The notes: generated from the letters alone by a model not told the origin. DNA of 64,000 nucleotides from Bacteroidales bacterium UBA7258 (GCA_002472565.1 DKSK01000005.1:1-64000), one strand, 5' to 3'; numbered from the stretch's first letter, positions 7,428 through 16,523 are shown. Numbers and translations: made by a program.

Positions 7428-8951
7428 TTACAATCTTCCATATGTCGCTGTAAAGAGACGGATATCCTCCGCGAGTTCCTCCGTGAGCTGGCCCGGAAGC
7501 AGCCGCCATCTCCAGTTGATGCCGCCGAGCGTCGACGGATGATTGATGCGCGCCTCATTGCCGAGATCCAGCCAGTCCTGCACCGGAATGATCGCCGTAT
7601 CCGCAACACTCATGAACGCGCAGCGGATAAAATCTCTCGTCGCCCGCTTCGTGCTCACAATGCCGACGTACCGCTTCGCAAACGCACGGTCATGCGGATT
7701 CACATCGCCAAACCAGCCCCGCATGGTCTCGTTGTCGTGCGTCCCGGTGTAAACAACACAGTTATGGCTGTAATTGTGCGGCAGATAATCGCTCTCCTCG
7801 CGGGAATCGAAGGCAAACTGCAGCACCTTCATGCCCGGATAGCCGGTCTTCTTGACCAGCCGGATCACCGACGGCGTCAGATACCCGAGGTCCTCGGCGA
7901 TGATCGGGCGGTTCCCCAGCGTTTTTTTCAGCGTATCGAACAGGGCATACCCGGGTCCGGCCGCCCATTTTCCATTGACCGCGGTCTCCTCTCCGTACGG
8001 AATTTCGTAATACTCGTCAAAGCCGCGGAAGTGATCGATCCGCACGATATCATAGCGCCGGAAGCAGTGGGCAAGCCGTTCCATCCACCAGGCAAAATTC
8101 GTGCTCCTGTGATACTCCCAATTGTAAATCGGATTTCCCCACAGCTGTCCTGTCGCGGAGAACCCGTCCGGCGGACACCCGGCTACCACCGTCGGATATC
8201 CCTTGTCATCCAGCTTGAACAGCTCCGGATGGCTCCATGTATCTGCACTGTCAAAGGCGACGTAAATCGGAATATCCCCGATGATCTTCACGCCGTTCTT
8301 GTTTGCATACGCCTTGAGCGCTTCCCACTGCCGGCTGAAATAGTACTGCTGGAACCGGCAGAACTGAATCTCGTCCGAGAGCTTCTCCCGATAAGCCTTC
8401 ATTGCCTCCGGCTTTCTCAGACGGATATCGTCGTCCCACTCAATGAAGCATTTTCCGCCCTGCTCCGCCTTCACGGCGCTGTACAGCGCATAATCCTCCA
8501 GCCAGGACGCCTCCCTCTCACAGAACGCGCGAAAATCCTCCCTGGCCGCATCATACGCCGCACCGGCGAAGGCACCCTTCGGCTGCTCCGCGTAGGGGCT
8601 GTTCTCATATGCCTTTTTCAGCAGGGCAAAGCGCACCGAATAGATCTGACCATAATCGACATACTTTGGATCGCTGCCAAAATCCACCGCATCCAGATCC
8701 TCCTTTGTGAGAAAGCCCTCCTCCACAAAGGCGTCCAGATCAATAAAATAGGGATTTCCCGCATAAGTGGAAAAAGACTGATACGGAGAATCACCGTAGC
8801 CGGTGGGTCCCAGCGGCAGGATCTGCCAGTAGGACTGACCTGCCTTTTTCAGAAAATCTACAAACTCATATGCTTCCCGTGAGAAGCAGCCTATGCCATA
8901 TTTTGACGGCAGACTTGCCACCGGAAGCAGAATTCCGCTTTTACGTTTCAT
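7428..8951 (-). CDS. malQ: 4-alpha-glucanotransferase (amylomaltase, GH77)
   Basis: The 507-residue protein is of normal length for GH77. It starts RKSGILLPVASLPSKYGIGC and has the three catalytic acids: Asp306 in RIDHFRGF (nucleophile), Glu353 in AEDLG (acid/base) and Asp406 in GTHDNET. The 250s-type loop is present at CPPDGFSATGQLWGNPIYNW. The enzyme moves maltosyl units between glucans, releasing glucose and lengthening maltodextrins in the cytoplasm. It lies 119 bases after malG in a row with an ABC importer for malto-oligosaccharides, so imported maltodextrin is its likely substrate. Confidence 0.96.
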   Translation of the reverse strand: MKRKSGILLPVASLPSKYGIGCFSREAYEFVDFLKKAGQSYWQILPLGPTGYGDSPYQSFSTYAGNPYFIDLDAFVEEGFLTKEDLDAVDFGSDPKYVDYGQIYSVRFALLKKAYENSPYAEQPKGAFAGAAYDAAREDFRAFCEREASWLEDYALYSAVKAEQGGKCFIEWDDDIRLRKPEAMKAYREKLSDEIQFCRFQQYYFSRQWEALKAYANKNGVKIIGDIPIYVAFDSADTWSHPELFKLDDKGYPTVVAGCPPDGFSATGQLWGNPIYNWEYHRSTNFAWWMERLAHCFRRYDIVRIDHFRGFDEYYEIPYGEETAVNGKWAAGPGYALFDTLKKTLGNRPIIAEDLGYLTPSVIRLVKKTGYPGMKVLQFAFDSREESDYLPHNYSHNCVVYTGTHDNETMRGWFGDVNPHDRAFAKRYVGIVSTKRATRDFIRCAFMSVADTAIIPVQDWLDLGNEARINHPSTLGGINWRWRLLPGQLTEELAEDIRLFTATYGRL

Positions 8952-9070
8952 GGAAACTCCTGCTGCAATTTCTCCTGATCCATCTTTCCGCTGTCGTGCG
9001 GCACGCGCAGAGCTGTCCGCACCGCACGCTTCTCCGGACCGGAAGAACTCCTGTGATGAGATGATCCGGG

Positions 9071-10003
9071 TCAGCCCTTGACTGCACCGGCCATGACGCC
9101 TTCAATGATATATTTCTGTGCCGCCAGATAAAAGATGATGATCGGAACTATGGCGAGCACCAGAACCGCCATCATCGCGCCCCAGTCGATCTGTCCGTGG
9201 GACTGCTTCAGATACTGTACAGCGATCGGAATCGTCTTGTACTTGTTGACATCCAGCACCAGACTGGGCAGAAGGTAGTCGTTCCACACCCACATGGACT
9301 GCAGGATGGCGACCGTGATAATCGTCGGCTTCATGATCGGAATATCCACGCCGAAGAAAATCTGCGGCGGATTGCAGCCGTCAATCATGGCTGCCTCCTC
9401 GATCTCCAGCGGGATGCTCTTGACGAATCCCGTGAACATAAAGATCGAAAGTCCCGCGCCGAATCCCAGATAGATGATGGTGATGCCCCACGGTGTGGAG
9501 AGATGCAGGATGTTCGCGAATTTTGACAGCGTGAACATGACCATCTGGAACGGCACGATCATGGAAAACAGGCAGAGCACATAAATTGTCTTCGTCGCGG
9601 CATTCTTCACCCGCGTGATGTACCAGGCTGTCATGGAGCAGCACAGCACAATCAGCGCGACAGAGACCACGGTAATAAACAGAGAATACCCGAAGCAGGA
9701 GAAGAAGTTCGTCTTCTTGACGGCATTGCCGTAATTCAGCCATCCCACGAAGGTCTTCGAGAGACCTGCCGACCACTTGTCAAAGCCCTGCGAGATCGGC
9801 ACGCTGCTCAGTCCGAAGGGGTTCTTGAAAATATATGCCTTCCTCTTGAAGGAATTCAGCAGAACAATGATGATCGGCAGAATCCAGAAGATGGAAAGGA
9901 CGGTGAAAAAGACTGTCAGCAGGCCGCTGTGTTTGGACTGGCGCGCCGCGGAGACCGCCAGATCAGCCTTTTTCTGATTTTCCACAGATTTTGTCTTAGC
10001 CAT
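9071..10003 (-). CDS. Malto-oligosaccharide ABC transporter permease, MalG type
   Basis: The 310-residue inner-membrane protein has about six hydrophobic helices and the EAA loop EIEEAAMIDGCNPPQIFFGVD, which docks the ATPase subunit. It ends AAQKYIIEGVMAGAVKG, the typical MalG tail. Its ATG shares a base with the stop of the upstream malF (TAATG at 10001-10005), and GGAGG sits just before it. No ATPase gene is in the row, so a shared MsmK/UgpC-type ATPase encoded elsewhere probably energises the system. Confidence 0.93.
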   Translation of the reverse strand: MAKTKSVENQKKADLAVSAARQSKHSGLLTVFFTVLSIFWILPIIIVLLNSFKRKAYIFKNPFGLSSVPISQGFDKWSAGLSKTFVGWLNYGNAVKKTNFFSCFGYSLFITVVSVALIVLCCSMTAWYITRVKNAATKTIYVLCLFSMIVPFQMVMFTLSKFANILHLSTPWGITIIYLGFGAGLSIFMFTGFVKSIPLEIEEAAMIDGCNPPQIFFGVDIPIMKPTIITVAILQSMWVWNDYLLPSLVLDVNKYKTIPIAVQYLKQSHGQIDWGAMMAVLVLAIVPIIIFYLAAQKYIIEGVMAGAVKG

Positions 10004-10860
10004 TACTGCTGAACCTCCTTTCTGGTGGTCAGCTTATTCTGGATGAGCGAAATAACCGCAACCAGAATGAAGAAGATGACAGCCTTGGCCTGTCCGACGC
10101 CCTGCCAGCCCGTCGTGCCATACATCGTGTCATAGATATTGAGGGCAAGCAGCTCCGACTGTTTGGCCGGGTTGCCTCCGGTCAGCGCGAGGTTCTGGTC
10201 GAACAGCTTGAACCCGTTGGTCAGCGTCAGGAATGTGCAGACCGTGATGGTCGGCATCAGCATCGGGATGATGACATACCGCAGCAGCTGATGGGAGTTG
10301 GCGCCGTCAATTTTGGCCGCCTCGATCAGTTCTCCCGGGATGTTCTGAATCCCGGCGATGTAAATGATCATCATATATCCGATCTGCTGCCAGCTGACGA
10401 CGATGACGAGACCCCAGAATGCGAACCACTGTGTGGAGACAATCGTCTTGGAATACCGTGCCAAAAAGCTGTTGAAGATCATCAGCCAGATGTACGAAAG
10501 CACGATACCGCCGATCAGATTCGGGAGGAAGAATGCTGTGCGGAACAGGTTCGTTCCCCGGATTCCCTTGGTAAGCGCCAGCGCGATGGCAAACGCAACG
10601 ATATTGATGATCAGCATCGTCACGATGGTGAACAGAGAGGTATACCAGAGGGAATGAAGAAAGGTCGTATCGACTTTCCCGTTCACCACAAAGATTTTTG
10701 TATAATTCTTAAACCCGACCCATTTCCAGTCCGCAACGGTAGTGAACTTGCAGAAGGAAAGAAACAGGCCGTAAACGAACGGCACGATGAAGCCGATCAC
10801 GAACGCCGCCATCGTCGGAAGCACAAACAGCGGCCAGTATTTCTTCACGGTCTTATCCAT
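10003..10860 (-). CDS. Malto-oligosaccharide ABC transporter permease, MalF type
   Basis: The 285-residue protein has six predicted membrane helices (the first near WPLFVLPTMAAFVIGFIVPF) and the EAA loop GELIEAAKIDGANSHQLLRY followed by VIIPMLMPTITVCTF. It lacks the large periplasmic loop of enterobacterial MalF, as is usual in Gram-positive sugar importers. The start has GAGG upstream. It is separated from the binding-protein gene by 120 bases that hold a hairpin and overlaps malG by one base. Confidence 0.93.
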   Translation of the reverse strand: MDKTVKKYWPLFVLPTMAAFVIGFIVPFVYGLFLSFCKFTTVADWKWVGFKNYTKIFVVNGKVDTTFLHSLWYTSLFTIVTMLIINIVAFAIALALTKGIRGTNLFRTAFFLPNLIGGIVLSYIWLMIFNSFLARYSKTIVSTQWFAFWGLVIVVSWQQIGYMMIIYIAGIQNIPGELIEAAKIDGANSHQLLRYVIIPMLMPTITVCTFLTLTNGFKLFDQNLALTGGNPAKQSELLALNIYDTMYGTTGWQGVGQAKAVIFFILVAVISLIQNKLTTRKEVQQ

Positions 10861-10898
10861 AACATCAACCTCGATTTAACGGATCATCAGCCCAGAAA

Positions 10899-10929
10899 GG
10901 CGGATGGGTAACTGTCTCACCCACCCGCC
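10899..10929 (-). promoter_or_regulatory. Intercistronic hairpin between the binding-protein gene and malF
   Basis: GGCGGATGGGT (10899-10909) pairs with ACCCACCCGCC (10919-10929) with one mismatch. Stem loops between a binding-protein gene and its permease genes usually protect the upstream message or cut read-through, making the binding protein more abundant. That role is inferred from position. Confidence 0.5.
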
Positions 10930-10980
10930 CTGTTTCCTGATGCAATATGTCTGTCTGGGTGTCAAAACCTGTATTGTGTA

Positions 10981-12474
10981 TCAGTTGCTCTCGTGTGCGA
11001 GCTTCCACTGATCGTTCCAGCCATCCACGAATGCGGTCTTGACTGCATCCCAGTCGCCGGAGCCGTCGGTGTATGCCGTCAGAGCGGAGACAACGCCCTT
11101 GCGCCAGTCATCCACGTTCGGCGTTGCGTTGAATGCCCATGCGACAGAGGTCTTTCCAGCGGAAGCAAGCTCGCTTGCCTTGGCGGAGAAAGGATTGGTC
11201 GGTGCATAATCGCCGGTGAAGGTATCGAACGGAGCGGAAAGGCCCATCGTGTTGTCGATGGCATCGCGGCCCTCATCCGAAGTGATGACCCAGTTAAGGA
11301 ATGCGAGGGAAGCATCGATCTCATCCTGGCTGCACTTTGCGTTGATAGACCAGTGGTTCTCGGTGCCGACGCACAGGCCCTCGTTTGCGTCATCCACACC
11401 GAAGTAGATCGGCATCATGTCCAGATCATCCGCGGTAACAAGATAGCCGTTATCGGCGTTGGTCAGAGCGGAATACTCCCAGTCGCCATTCTGATAGAAG
11501 ACTGCCTCGCCCATGCCAAGCTCTTCCTCTGCATTGTAGGAGCCGGATGCAAGCGTCGCCTTGTCTGCTGCGGAATCGCTCACATACATATCCCAGACAT
11601 TCTTGAAGTTATCAAGATACGTTCCCTTGATGGTCGCCTCGCCCTGAGTGGGATCCTCGACGCCGTCGTCCTTGAACTCATAGTACAGCGGCATGTTGGC
11701 AAGATGTCCGGAGAATCTCCAGGAAGAACCGTCATCCAGGCCTGCGGAAGCGAATGCCTCTGTGACCGTTCCGTCAAAGGCGGTTCCTGCAAGCGCTGCA
11801 TTCAGATCGTCCACACGGCTGTTGATGTCGTCTGCAACTGCCTTCAGGGTGTCAAAATCCTTGATGTCGTCGACGGAAGTGACCTTCGCGCCGTCCAGCT
11901 TGCAGTAAGCATCCAGAATGGTCTTGTTATAGATGATGCCGTAGCACTCATAGCAGTTTGCAATGCCTGCGACCTTTCCGTTGTAAACCACATCCAGAGA
12001 GTGGTCGCTCACATGATTGTAAAGATCCGTGTCCTTCAGATCGTAGGTGTAATCATCCCAGGTCTGCGCATCGGTGCTGCTGCCGATATTGAAGATTGTC
12101 GGTGCCGCGCTCTTGGCCATCTCAGACTGCAGGGTGGTGGCATACTGTCCGTCAGCTGCCGTCAGAACAGTGACATTGCCGCCCAGATCATTGTACTTCT
12201 GCGCCAGATCCTGCCAGGCCTCGTCGGTCTCCGGCTTGAAGTTCAGAAGATAAACTCTTCCGCCCGGAATTTCCTCCGTCGATGCAGCCTCTGTTGCTGT
12301 CGTGTCAGCTGCCTCCGCTGTCGTGCTGGCTGCTGCCGCAGCCTCAGTCGATGCGGTGGAAGCTGCCGTGCTGGCAGTGCTGGAAGCGGTGCCCGAAGAC
12401 GAACTGCCACAGCCAGCCAGAAGGGCTGCCGCCATGGCTGTTGTCAGAAACAAACTCACGGTTCTCTTTTTCAT
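10981..12474 (-). CDS. Sugar-binding lipoprotein of the malto-oligosaccharide ABC importer
   Basis: The start at 12474 gives MKKRTVSLFLTTAMAAALL followed by the lipobox LAGC, so the mature protein should be anchored by a lipid on Cys. AAGGAGAGG sits just upstream. After a Ser/Thr/Ala-rich linker of about 50 residues comes a family-1 type solute-binding fold (RVYLLNFKPETDEAWQDLAQ, IFNIGSS, VAGIANCYECYGIIYNK, EAVFYQNGDWEYSAL). Length is 497. The linker probably holds the domain away from the membrane. It is the first gene of the row with MalF, MalG and MalQ, which suggests maltodextrin as ligand; the protein alone does not prove this. Confidence 0.92.
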   Translation of the reverse strand: MKKRTVSLFLTTAMAAALLAGCGSSSSGTASSTASTAASTASTEAAAAASTTAEAADTTATEAASTEEIPGGRVYLLNFKPETDEAWQDLAQKYNDLGGNVTVLTAADGQYATTLQSEMAKSAAPTIFNIGSSTDAQTWDDYTYDLKDTDLYNHVSDHSLDVVYNGKVAGIANCYECYGIIYNKTILDAYCKLDGAKVTSVDDIKDFDTLKAVADDINSRVDDLNAALAGTAFDGTVTEAFASAGLDDGSSWRFSGHLANMPLYYEFKDDGVEDPTQGEATIKGTYLDNFKNVWDMYVSDSAADKATLASGSYNAEEELGMGEAVFYQNGDWEYSALTNADNGYLVTADDLDMMPIYFGVDDANEGLCVGTENHWSINAKCSQDEIDASLAFLNWVITSDEGRDAIDNTMGLSAPFDTFTGDYAPTNPFSAKASELASAGKTSVAWAFNATPNVDDWRKGVVSALTAYTDGSGDWDAVKTAFVDGWNDQWKLAHESN

Positions 12475-12545
12475 AATGTTACCTCTCCTTTGAATGCAGA
12501 ACCCCTGCAATCTTCTTTGCTGGAAGTGGTTCCGGTACTGATACC

Positions 12546-12598
12546 GGTAACGTTCCCGCCACTGTCTGGAATATAGCATTGCTCTCCGCATTGTGCAA
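12546..12598 (-). promoter_or_regulatory. Promoter and LacI-type operator of the maltodextrin row
   Basis: On the minus strand TTGCAC (12593-12598) and TATATT (12570-12575) are 17 bases apart, an ideal sigma-70 promoter. Just downstream of the -10 lies GGGAACGTTACC (12546-12557), a near-palindrome with the AACGTT core common in LacI/MalR operators, followed by a second palindrome CCGGTA-TCAG-TACCGG. A repressor bound there would block initiation. The regulator encoded at 6222-7259 is the obvious candidate. Confidence 0.75.
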
Positions 12599-12702
12599 GA
12601 GGATTTCTTAAAAACAGCGTTATTGCCAAATTTTAAATAGGGAATTTGTGCAGTATTATTTGGGTGGCCGCCGTCCATTCCGTGCTCCGCACCAGGGGAT
12701 GA

Positions 12703-12801
12703 GCGACGAGCCGGATGCCATGCTGCAGACAGGTTTGCATCATGACTTCCGGCTCGTCGCCTGCATACAAAAGCGCTCCGGATTTCTGCAATCCGAAGCG
12801 C
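12703..12801. other. Two adjacent inverted repeats in the gap between the CAP-domain gene and the maltodextrin promoter
   Basis: GCGACGAGCCGG (12703-12714) pairs with CCGGCTCGTCGC (12749-12760) over a 34-base loop, and GCGCTCCGGATT (12773-12784) pairs with AATCCGAAGCGC (12790-12801) with one mismatch over a 5-base loop. Neither has a good T-run. They lie in the gene-free stretch 12475-12933, which otherwise holds the promoter described at 12546-12598. Confidence 0.45.
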
Positions 12802-12933
12802 CTGTCCCGGAAAACAGCATACTCTGCTGCTTTCCACTGCTATATTTCATCTGTCATCCGCCTTGGCTGAACAGCCGTCGGGGATTTTTCACCCGGCAGT
12901 CCGGGACAGCCGCACCTGCTGCCGCCCTCCTGA

Positions 12934-13512
12934 TCACAGGCCAAATTCCTCCGCCCAGTACCAGACACCTTTTGCATCCTGGTACACGGCAACGCCGATC
13001 GTGTGGTAATCTGCACTCAGAATATTGGCCTTATGCGACGGAGAATTCATCCATGCGGCAACCACATTCTTCGCAGAGTTGTAATTCTGTGCCAGATTCT
13101 CCCCGTACATCAGGTCGCTGTTGACCGTCCACCAGTCCGTGCCGTTCGGCCTTGTGTGAGAAAAGCTCGTGGCGCACTCACTCGCGCGAACCTGCGCGGC
13201 CTGTGCAAGCCCGTCGTTCCAAGTCAGATCGGACAGTCCTGCTGCTTCCCTCTGCTGATTCACCAGGTCCAGAGATGCTTTCGCCTGCTTGGCCGCGTCG
13301 GTCGTCTGATCCACCTGTCCAGCCAGCGCCACCGCCTCATCGTCGATGATCGTGGTCTGCGTCTGCTGCGACTTGTCACGCCTTGCCGCCGTCGTATCAA
13401 GAGTTCCCGCCGCCGCGGCACTGCCGCATGCGGTGCCCGCGAACAATACAGCGGAAAGAAGCAGGGCTGTCACACCCTTCGTAAGTTCCCTGTCAACCTT
13501 CTCATGGATCAC
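12934..13512 (-). CDS. Exported CAP/SCP-domain protein, probable lipoprotein
   Basis: The GTG start at 13512 is followed by a basic stretch and the hydrophobic segment VTALLLSAVLFAGTAC, which looks like a lipoprotein signal ending at Cys29. A linker of about 45 residues leads to a CAP domain of about 115 residues: LVNQQREAAGLSDLTWNDGL, FSHTRPNG, YGENLAQNYNSAKNVVAAWM, NSPSHKANILSADYHTIGVA. His, Glu and second His positions typical of the CAP cleft are present. Bacterial CAP proteins are secreted and their biochemical role is mostly unknown. It stands alone between the GH3 gene and the maltodextrin locus. Confidence 0.88.
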   Translation of the reverse strand: MIHEKVDRELTKGVTALLLSAVLFAGTACGSAAAAGTLDTTAARRDKSQQTQTTIIDDEAVALAGQVDQTTDAAKQAKASLDLVNQQREAAGLSDLTWNDGLAQAAQVRASECATSFSHTRPNGTDWWTVNSDLMYGENLAQNYNSAKNVVAAWMNSPSHKANILSADYHTIGVAVYQDAKGVWYWAEEFGL

Positions 13513-13706
13513 ACCCCCAAAGGTAGAATTTTAGGCCTTCACCATTTCATTCGTTTCCGTGCTGCCCTTCCTCTCGGCTCACATTGAATTTTCTCCGGAG
13601 GGCGATAATATTCTAGCACTTCTGTCATCAGATTGCTAATATTTCGATAATATCGCGCATTTATACACATTATTTTGCCACTTTTTCATGAAAAGTCTTA
13701 CACATG

Positions 13707-13910
13707 CTACCGTGCCTGCTTCCCCCGGTGCTCCACCACAATCCGGTGAACGGTCATGCCACTCTGTGCAAAATAAAAGTTGAGATACGGGTACATCATG
13801 CCATAGCCGTCAAAGCGGAGCTCTCTTGTGACATGCTCTCCATTTCCCCCGATCAGCGTCATGCTGCCCTTGACCGTTCCACTGTCATACATCGTCATGG
13901 TCGTCTGCTA
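13707..13910 (-). pseudogene. Detached C-terminal end of the GH3 glycosidase after an in-frame amber codon
   Basis: The codon at 13908-13910 is TAG. The same reading frame then continues without a break for about 66 codons to 13707 and contains MYDSGTVKGSMTL and YLNFYFAQSGMTVHRIVVEH. LYFAQ(S/N)G-type endings of this kind close permuted GH3 enzymes, so this is the natural end of the protein rather than a separate gene. TAG is used as an ordinary stop elsewhere here, for example at the end of the CBS gene. A C-to-T change of a CAG codon or a base error is the likely origin. Confidence 0.75.
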
Positions 13911-16463
13911 TACATCCCCCGTCTCCGTGCTGGCCTCCACCGTCACCGCATATTCCCCGTATCCATGAATGTGCAGCGGATAAACGTTGGCGCTCCCGGC
14001 CTCTGTGTGCAGTCCTGACACATCCAGCTCCACCGGCTCCTCTCCGATATCCGCGCCGGGCTGGTCGTACATCGTCACGCCTCTCATCGAAGGACGATCC
14101 TTTTCTGTGATATGATCCTCTCCGCCGGAAAAGAACTCCATCACCGGCATGTCCATCACGACGCGGCAGATGTTGGCGGCATTCCGGACCAGATCTCCCC
14201 GGGTGATCCGGCCGTCCGCCAGCCCCTTCTCCGCGTTGTCCCCGCGCGAATTGGATGCGGCGTCCTCATTGACCATATAGATATCATTCTGCGCCCGGAT
14301 CATGGCCGCTGTGTTCTCCCGGGTTGCCGGGCCTCCCTCGTCGTTGATCTTCGGAAGCCAGTCCGTCATAACCAGCCCGCGGAAATGCCACTGATTCCGC
14401 AGGATCGTGGTCACCAGATCATAATTGCCCGCCGTCCAGACCCCGTTGACCGGTCCGTACGTCGTCATGATGCAGCTTGCGCCGCCCTTCTTCACCGCGA
14501 TCTCGAATCCCTTCAGATAGATTTCCCGGAGCGCCCGCTCGGAGACCACCGCATCTGCGTCATTCCGGCTTTTCTCCTGATTATTGCAGGCAAAATGCTT
14601 GATGACGCCGGTGACGCCGCTCCGGTGCATCGCGGTCAGCTCCGCCGCGGCCATGGTTCCGGTGAGATACGGATCCTCACTGAAATACTCAAAATTCCGC
14701 CCGTTCAGCGGATTGCGGTGAATGTTCATGCCCGGTCCCAGCAGCGCGTCAATTTTATTCAGGCGCAGTTCACGGCCCTGGCATTCGTAGAGCTGGGCGA
14801 CCGCAAACGGATTGAACGTGCAGGCCACCGCCGTGCCGCTCGGATTACTGAACGCCATTGTGCCGCAGTCCATGCGAATACCGGAAGGACCGTCAGAGCA
14901 GCCCGCCACAGGAATGCCGAAATGCCGGAGCGAATCTGTCACACCGCCGAAGGCGCCTGCAATCCCGGGCGTCACCTTGGGAGAACACATCCCTTCGCCG
15001 CGGGAAAGGCAAATGAGATCCTCATCGGACAGCTGCGACAGGAAACGTTCCATCGATGCTCTGCCGTCCTTCACATCCTTCAGGCGGATGCCATGATCTC
15101 CGCGGCATGGCTCAGCCTCCGGCCTGCCCGCCGCGATCCGCTCTGCCAGGCTGATCGTTCTCAGCGGAGCCGTCTCCCAGGTCACCCTGTTTCCGGCCGC
15201 TTTCATCCGCTGAAACGGTGTGACCGGCGCCAGCGCCTCTTCGAGCTGTTCTGTCACCATATCCTCCGGCTGCACATAACGTCCGGCATATGCCGCACGG
15301 CGCACATCTGTCCCGACATAGATCCCGTACTCTCCGGCCTCCAGCACCCACGCGGACCGGTGACCCGTCGCGCCGCCATCGTCATAGGACGCCATGTCCT
15401 CCACAGAAAACAGCAGGGATAGCGTCTGGGATTCTCCCGGCGCGAGCACTCTGGTTTTGCCGAATGTCACCAGATTCCGCGCCGCGCCCGCCAGCTTTCC
15501 CGCGGGCGGGCAGTAGTATACCTGCACGACCTCCTTGCCGCTCCGGCTGCCGGTGTTCGTCGCCCTTGCTTCCACGCGGATCTGACGGTCCGCCGCCGCG
15601 AAACGCGTCACCGCCACATCAAAATCCGTGTAGGAGAGGCCGAAGCCAAACGGATACATCACCCGGTCCTGCGCAAATGTTTCAAAATACCGGTAACCGA
15701 CATAAATGTCCTCCGCGTAGATATTCTGCCGCGCGTCTCCAAAATTCCGGGTGGACGGATAATCCTCGATGCTCAGGGCCACCGTATCAGCCAGCTTTCC
15801 GCAGGGATTGACCTTTCCGGTGAGAACATCCGCTGCGGCATTGCCGCCCTCGCAGCCCCCCTGCCACAGCATCATCACTGCCTGCGGATGGAACTCCCCG
15901 ATCCAGGACATATCCATAATCGCGCCGACATTCAGCAGCACCGCCGTCCTTCTGAATATGCCGCATACAAGCCGGAGCATGTTTTTCTCATCCTGGCTGA
16001 GATACCAGCTTCCCTCCTGCAGCGCCACATCCCGGTCCTCGCCGGAGGACCGGCCGAGAATTACAAGCGCCAGATCCGACGATGCAGCCGCTTCCCGAAC
16101 GGTCTCTTCATCTAAAGGCATTTCCTGCTGGCTGAACGGTTCCTGCGCCCATCCCGGCCCCTTGTCAAAGGGGTGAGCCTCCTCAAATGCCCGATACTTT
16201 TCATACAGCGCCTCGTTGATCCGCACGCCCGCGCCCCGGAGTCCCTCCGGCACACTCACGGCGTAGGGCGCATTGACCAGTCCTCCAGAGCCGGTTCCGC
16301 TCTTGTACCACTGATAGTCGAGCTGGATCCGCCCGAAAATCGAGACGGTCTCGCCCTCCCGGATTGGGAGCGCCTGCCCCTCATTGCGCAGAAGCACGCA
16401 GCCCTCCGCGGCCACTGCCCGGGAACGGGCTGCATATTCCTTCCAGTCCAACGTAAAATCCAT
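13908..16463 (-). CDS. GH3 family beta-glycosidase, permuted domain order, cut by an amber codon near its end
   Basis: The first 450 residues resemble the C-terminal GH3 domains (EGCVLLRNEGQALPIREGE, then VNPCGKLADTVALSIEDYPS and the fibronectin-like YPFGFGLSYTDF). The TIM-barrel domain follows: SDGPSGIRMDCG, GPGMNIHRNPLNGRNFEYFS, VIKHFACNNQEKSRND and GLVMTDW, where Asp of VMTDW is the nucleophile. This permuted order is typical of intracellular Clostridia GH3 enzymes acting on beta-glucosides or related sugars; no signal peptide is present. I start at 16463 (MDFTLDW) because GGGGAG precedes it. The frame stops at a TAG but the last expected 65 residues follow in the same frame, so the enzyme may lack a C-terminal strand pair or be inactive. 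Confidence 0.9.
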   Translation of the reverse strand: MDFTLDWKEYAARSRAVAAEGCVLLRNEGQALPIREGETVSIFGRIQLDYQWYKSGTGSGGLVNAPYAVSVPEGLRGAGVRINEALYEKYRAFEEAHPFDKGPGWAQEPFSQQEMPLDEETVREAAASSDLALVILGRSSGEDRDVALQEGSWYLSQDEKNMLRLVCGIFRRTAVLLNVGAIMDMSWIGEFHPQAVMMLWQGGCEGGNAAADVLTGKVNPCGKLADTVALSIEDYPSTRNFGDARQNIYAEDIYVGYRYFETFAQDRVMYPFGFGLSYTDFDVAVTRFAAADRQIRVEARATNTGSRSGKEVVQVYYCPPAGKLAGAARNLVTFGKTRVLAPGESQTLSLLFSVEDMASYDDGGATGHRSAWVLEAGEYGIYVGTDVRRAAYAGRYVQPEDMVTEQLEEALAPVTPFQRMKAAGNRVTWETAPLRTISLAERIAAGRPEAEPCRGDHGIRLKDVKDGRASMERFLSQLSDEDLICLSRGEGMCSPKVTPGIAGAFGGVTDSLRHFGIPVAGCSDGPSGIRMDCGTMAFSNPSGTAVACTFNPFAVAQLYECQGRELRLNKIDALLGPGMNIHRNPLNGRNFEYFSEDPYLTGTMAAAELTAMHRSGVTGVIKHFACNNQEKSRNDADAVVSERALREIYLKGFEIAVKKGGASCIMTTYGPVNGVWTAGNYDLVTTILRNQWHFRGLVMTDWLPKINDEGGPATRENTAAMIRAQNDIYMVNEDAASNSRGDNAEKGLADGRITRGDLVRNAANICRVVMDMPVMEFFSGGEDHITEKDRPSMRGVTMYDQPGADIGEEPVELDVSGLHTEAGSANVYPLHIHGYGEYAVTVEASTETGDV

Positions 16464-16475
16464 ATCCTTACTCCC

Positions 16476-16523
16476 CTGTTTCTGATCCTGTTTCTGTTTC
16501 TGTTCCTGTTCCTGTGCCTGCGC
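16476..16523. repeat. Hexanucleotide array upstream of the GH3 gene
   Basis: Eight consecutive six-base units lie at 16476-16523 (CTGTTT, CTGATC, CTGTTT, CTGTTT, CTGTTC, CTGTTC, CTGTGC, CTGCGC). On the minus strand they are just upstream of the GH3 start; read in the GH3 frame they would encode Gln/Glu/Lys pairs, so an N-terminal extension is possible but unlikely. Confidence 0.7.

Noticed and set aside
7353..8882. 509-codon plus-strand frame opposite malQ
   Set aside because: Shadow of a GH77 gene with all catalytic residues; no ribosome site or recognisable domain on the plus strand.
10993..12576. 527-codon plus-strand frame opposite the sugar-binding lipoprotein gene
   Set aside because: Low-complexity Cys/Ile/Arg composition and full overlap with a lipoprotein gene that has lipobox, promoter and ribosome site.
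13707..13898. Independent 63-codon gene after the GH3 gene
   Set aside because: Same frame as GH3 and carries the family C-terminal motif, so it is the severed end of that protein.
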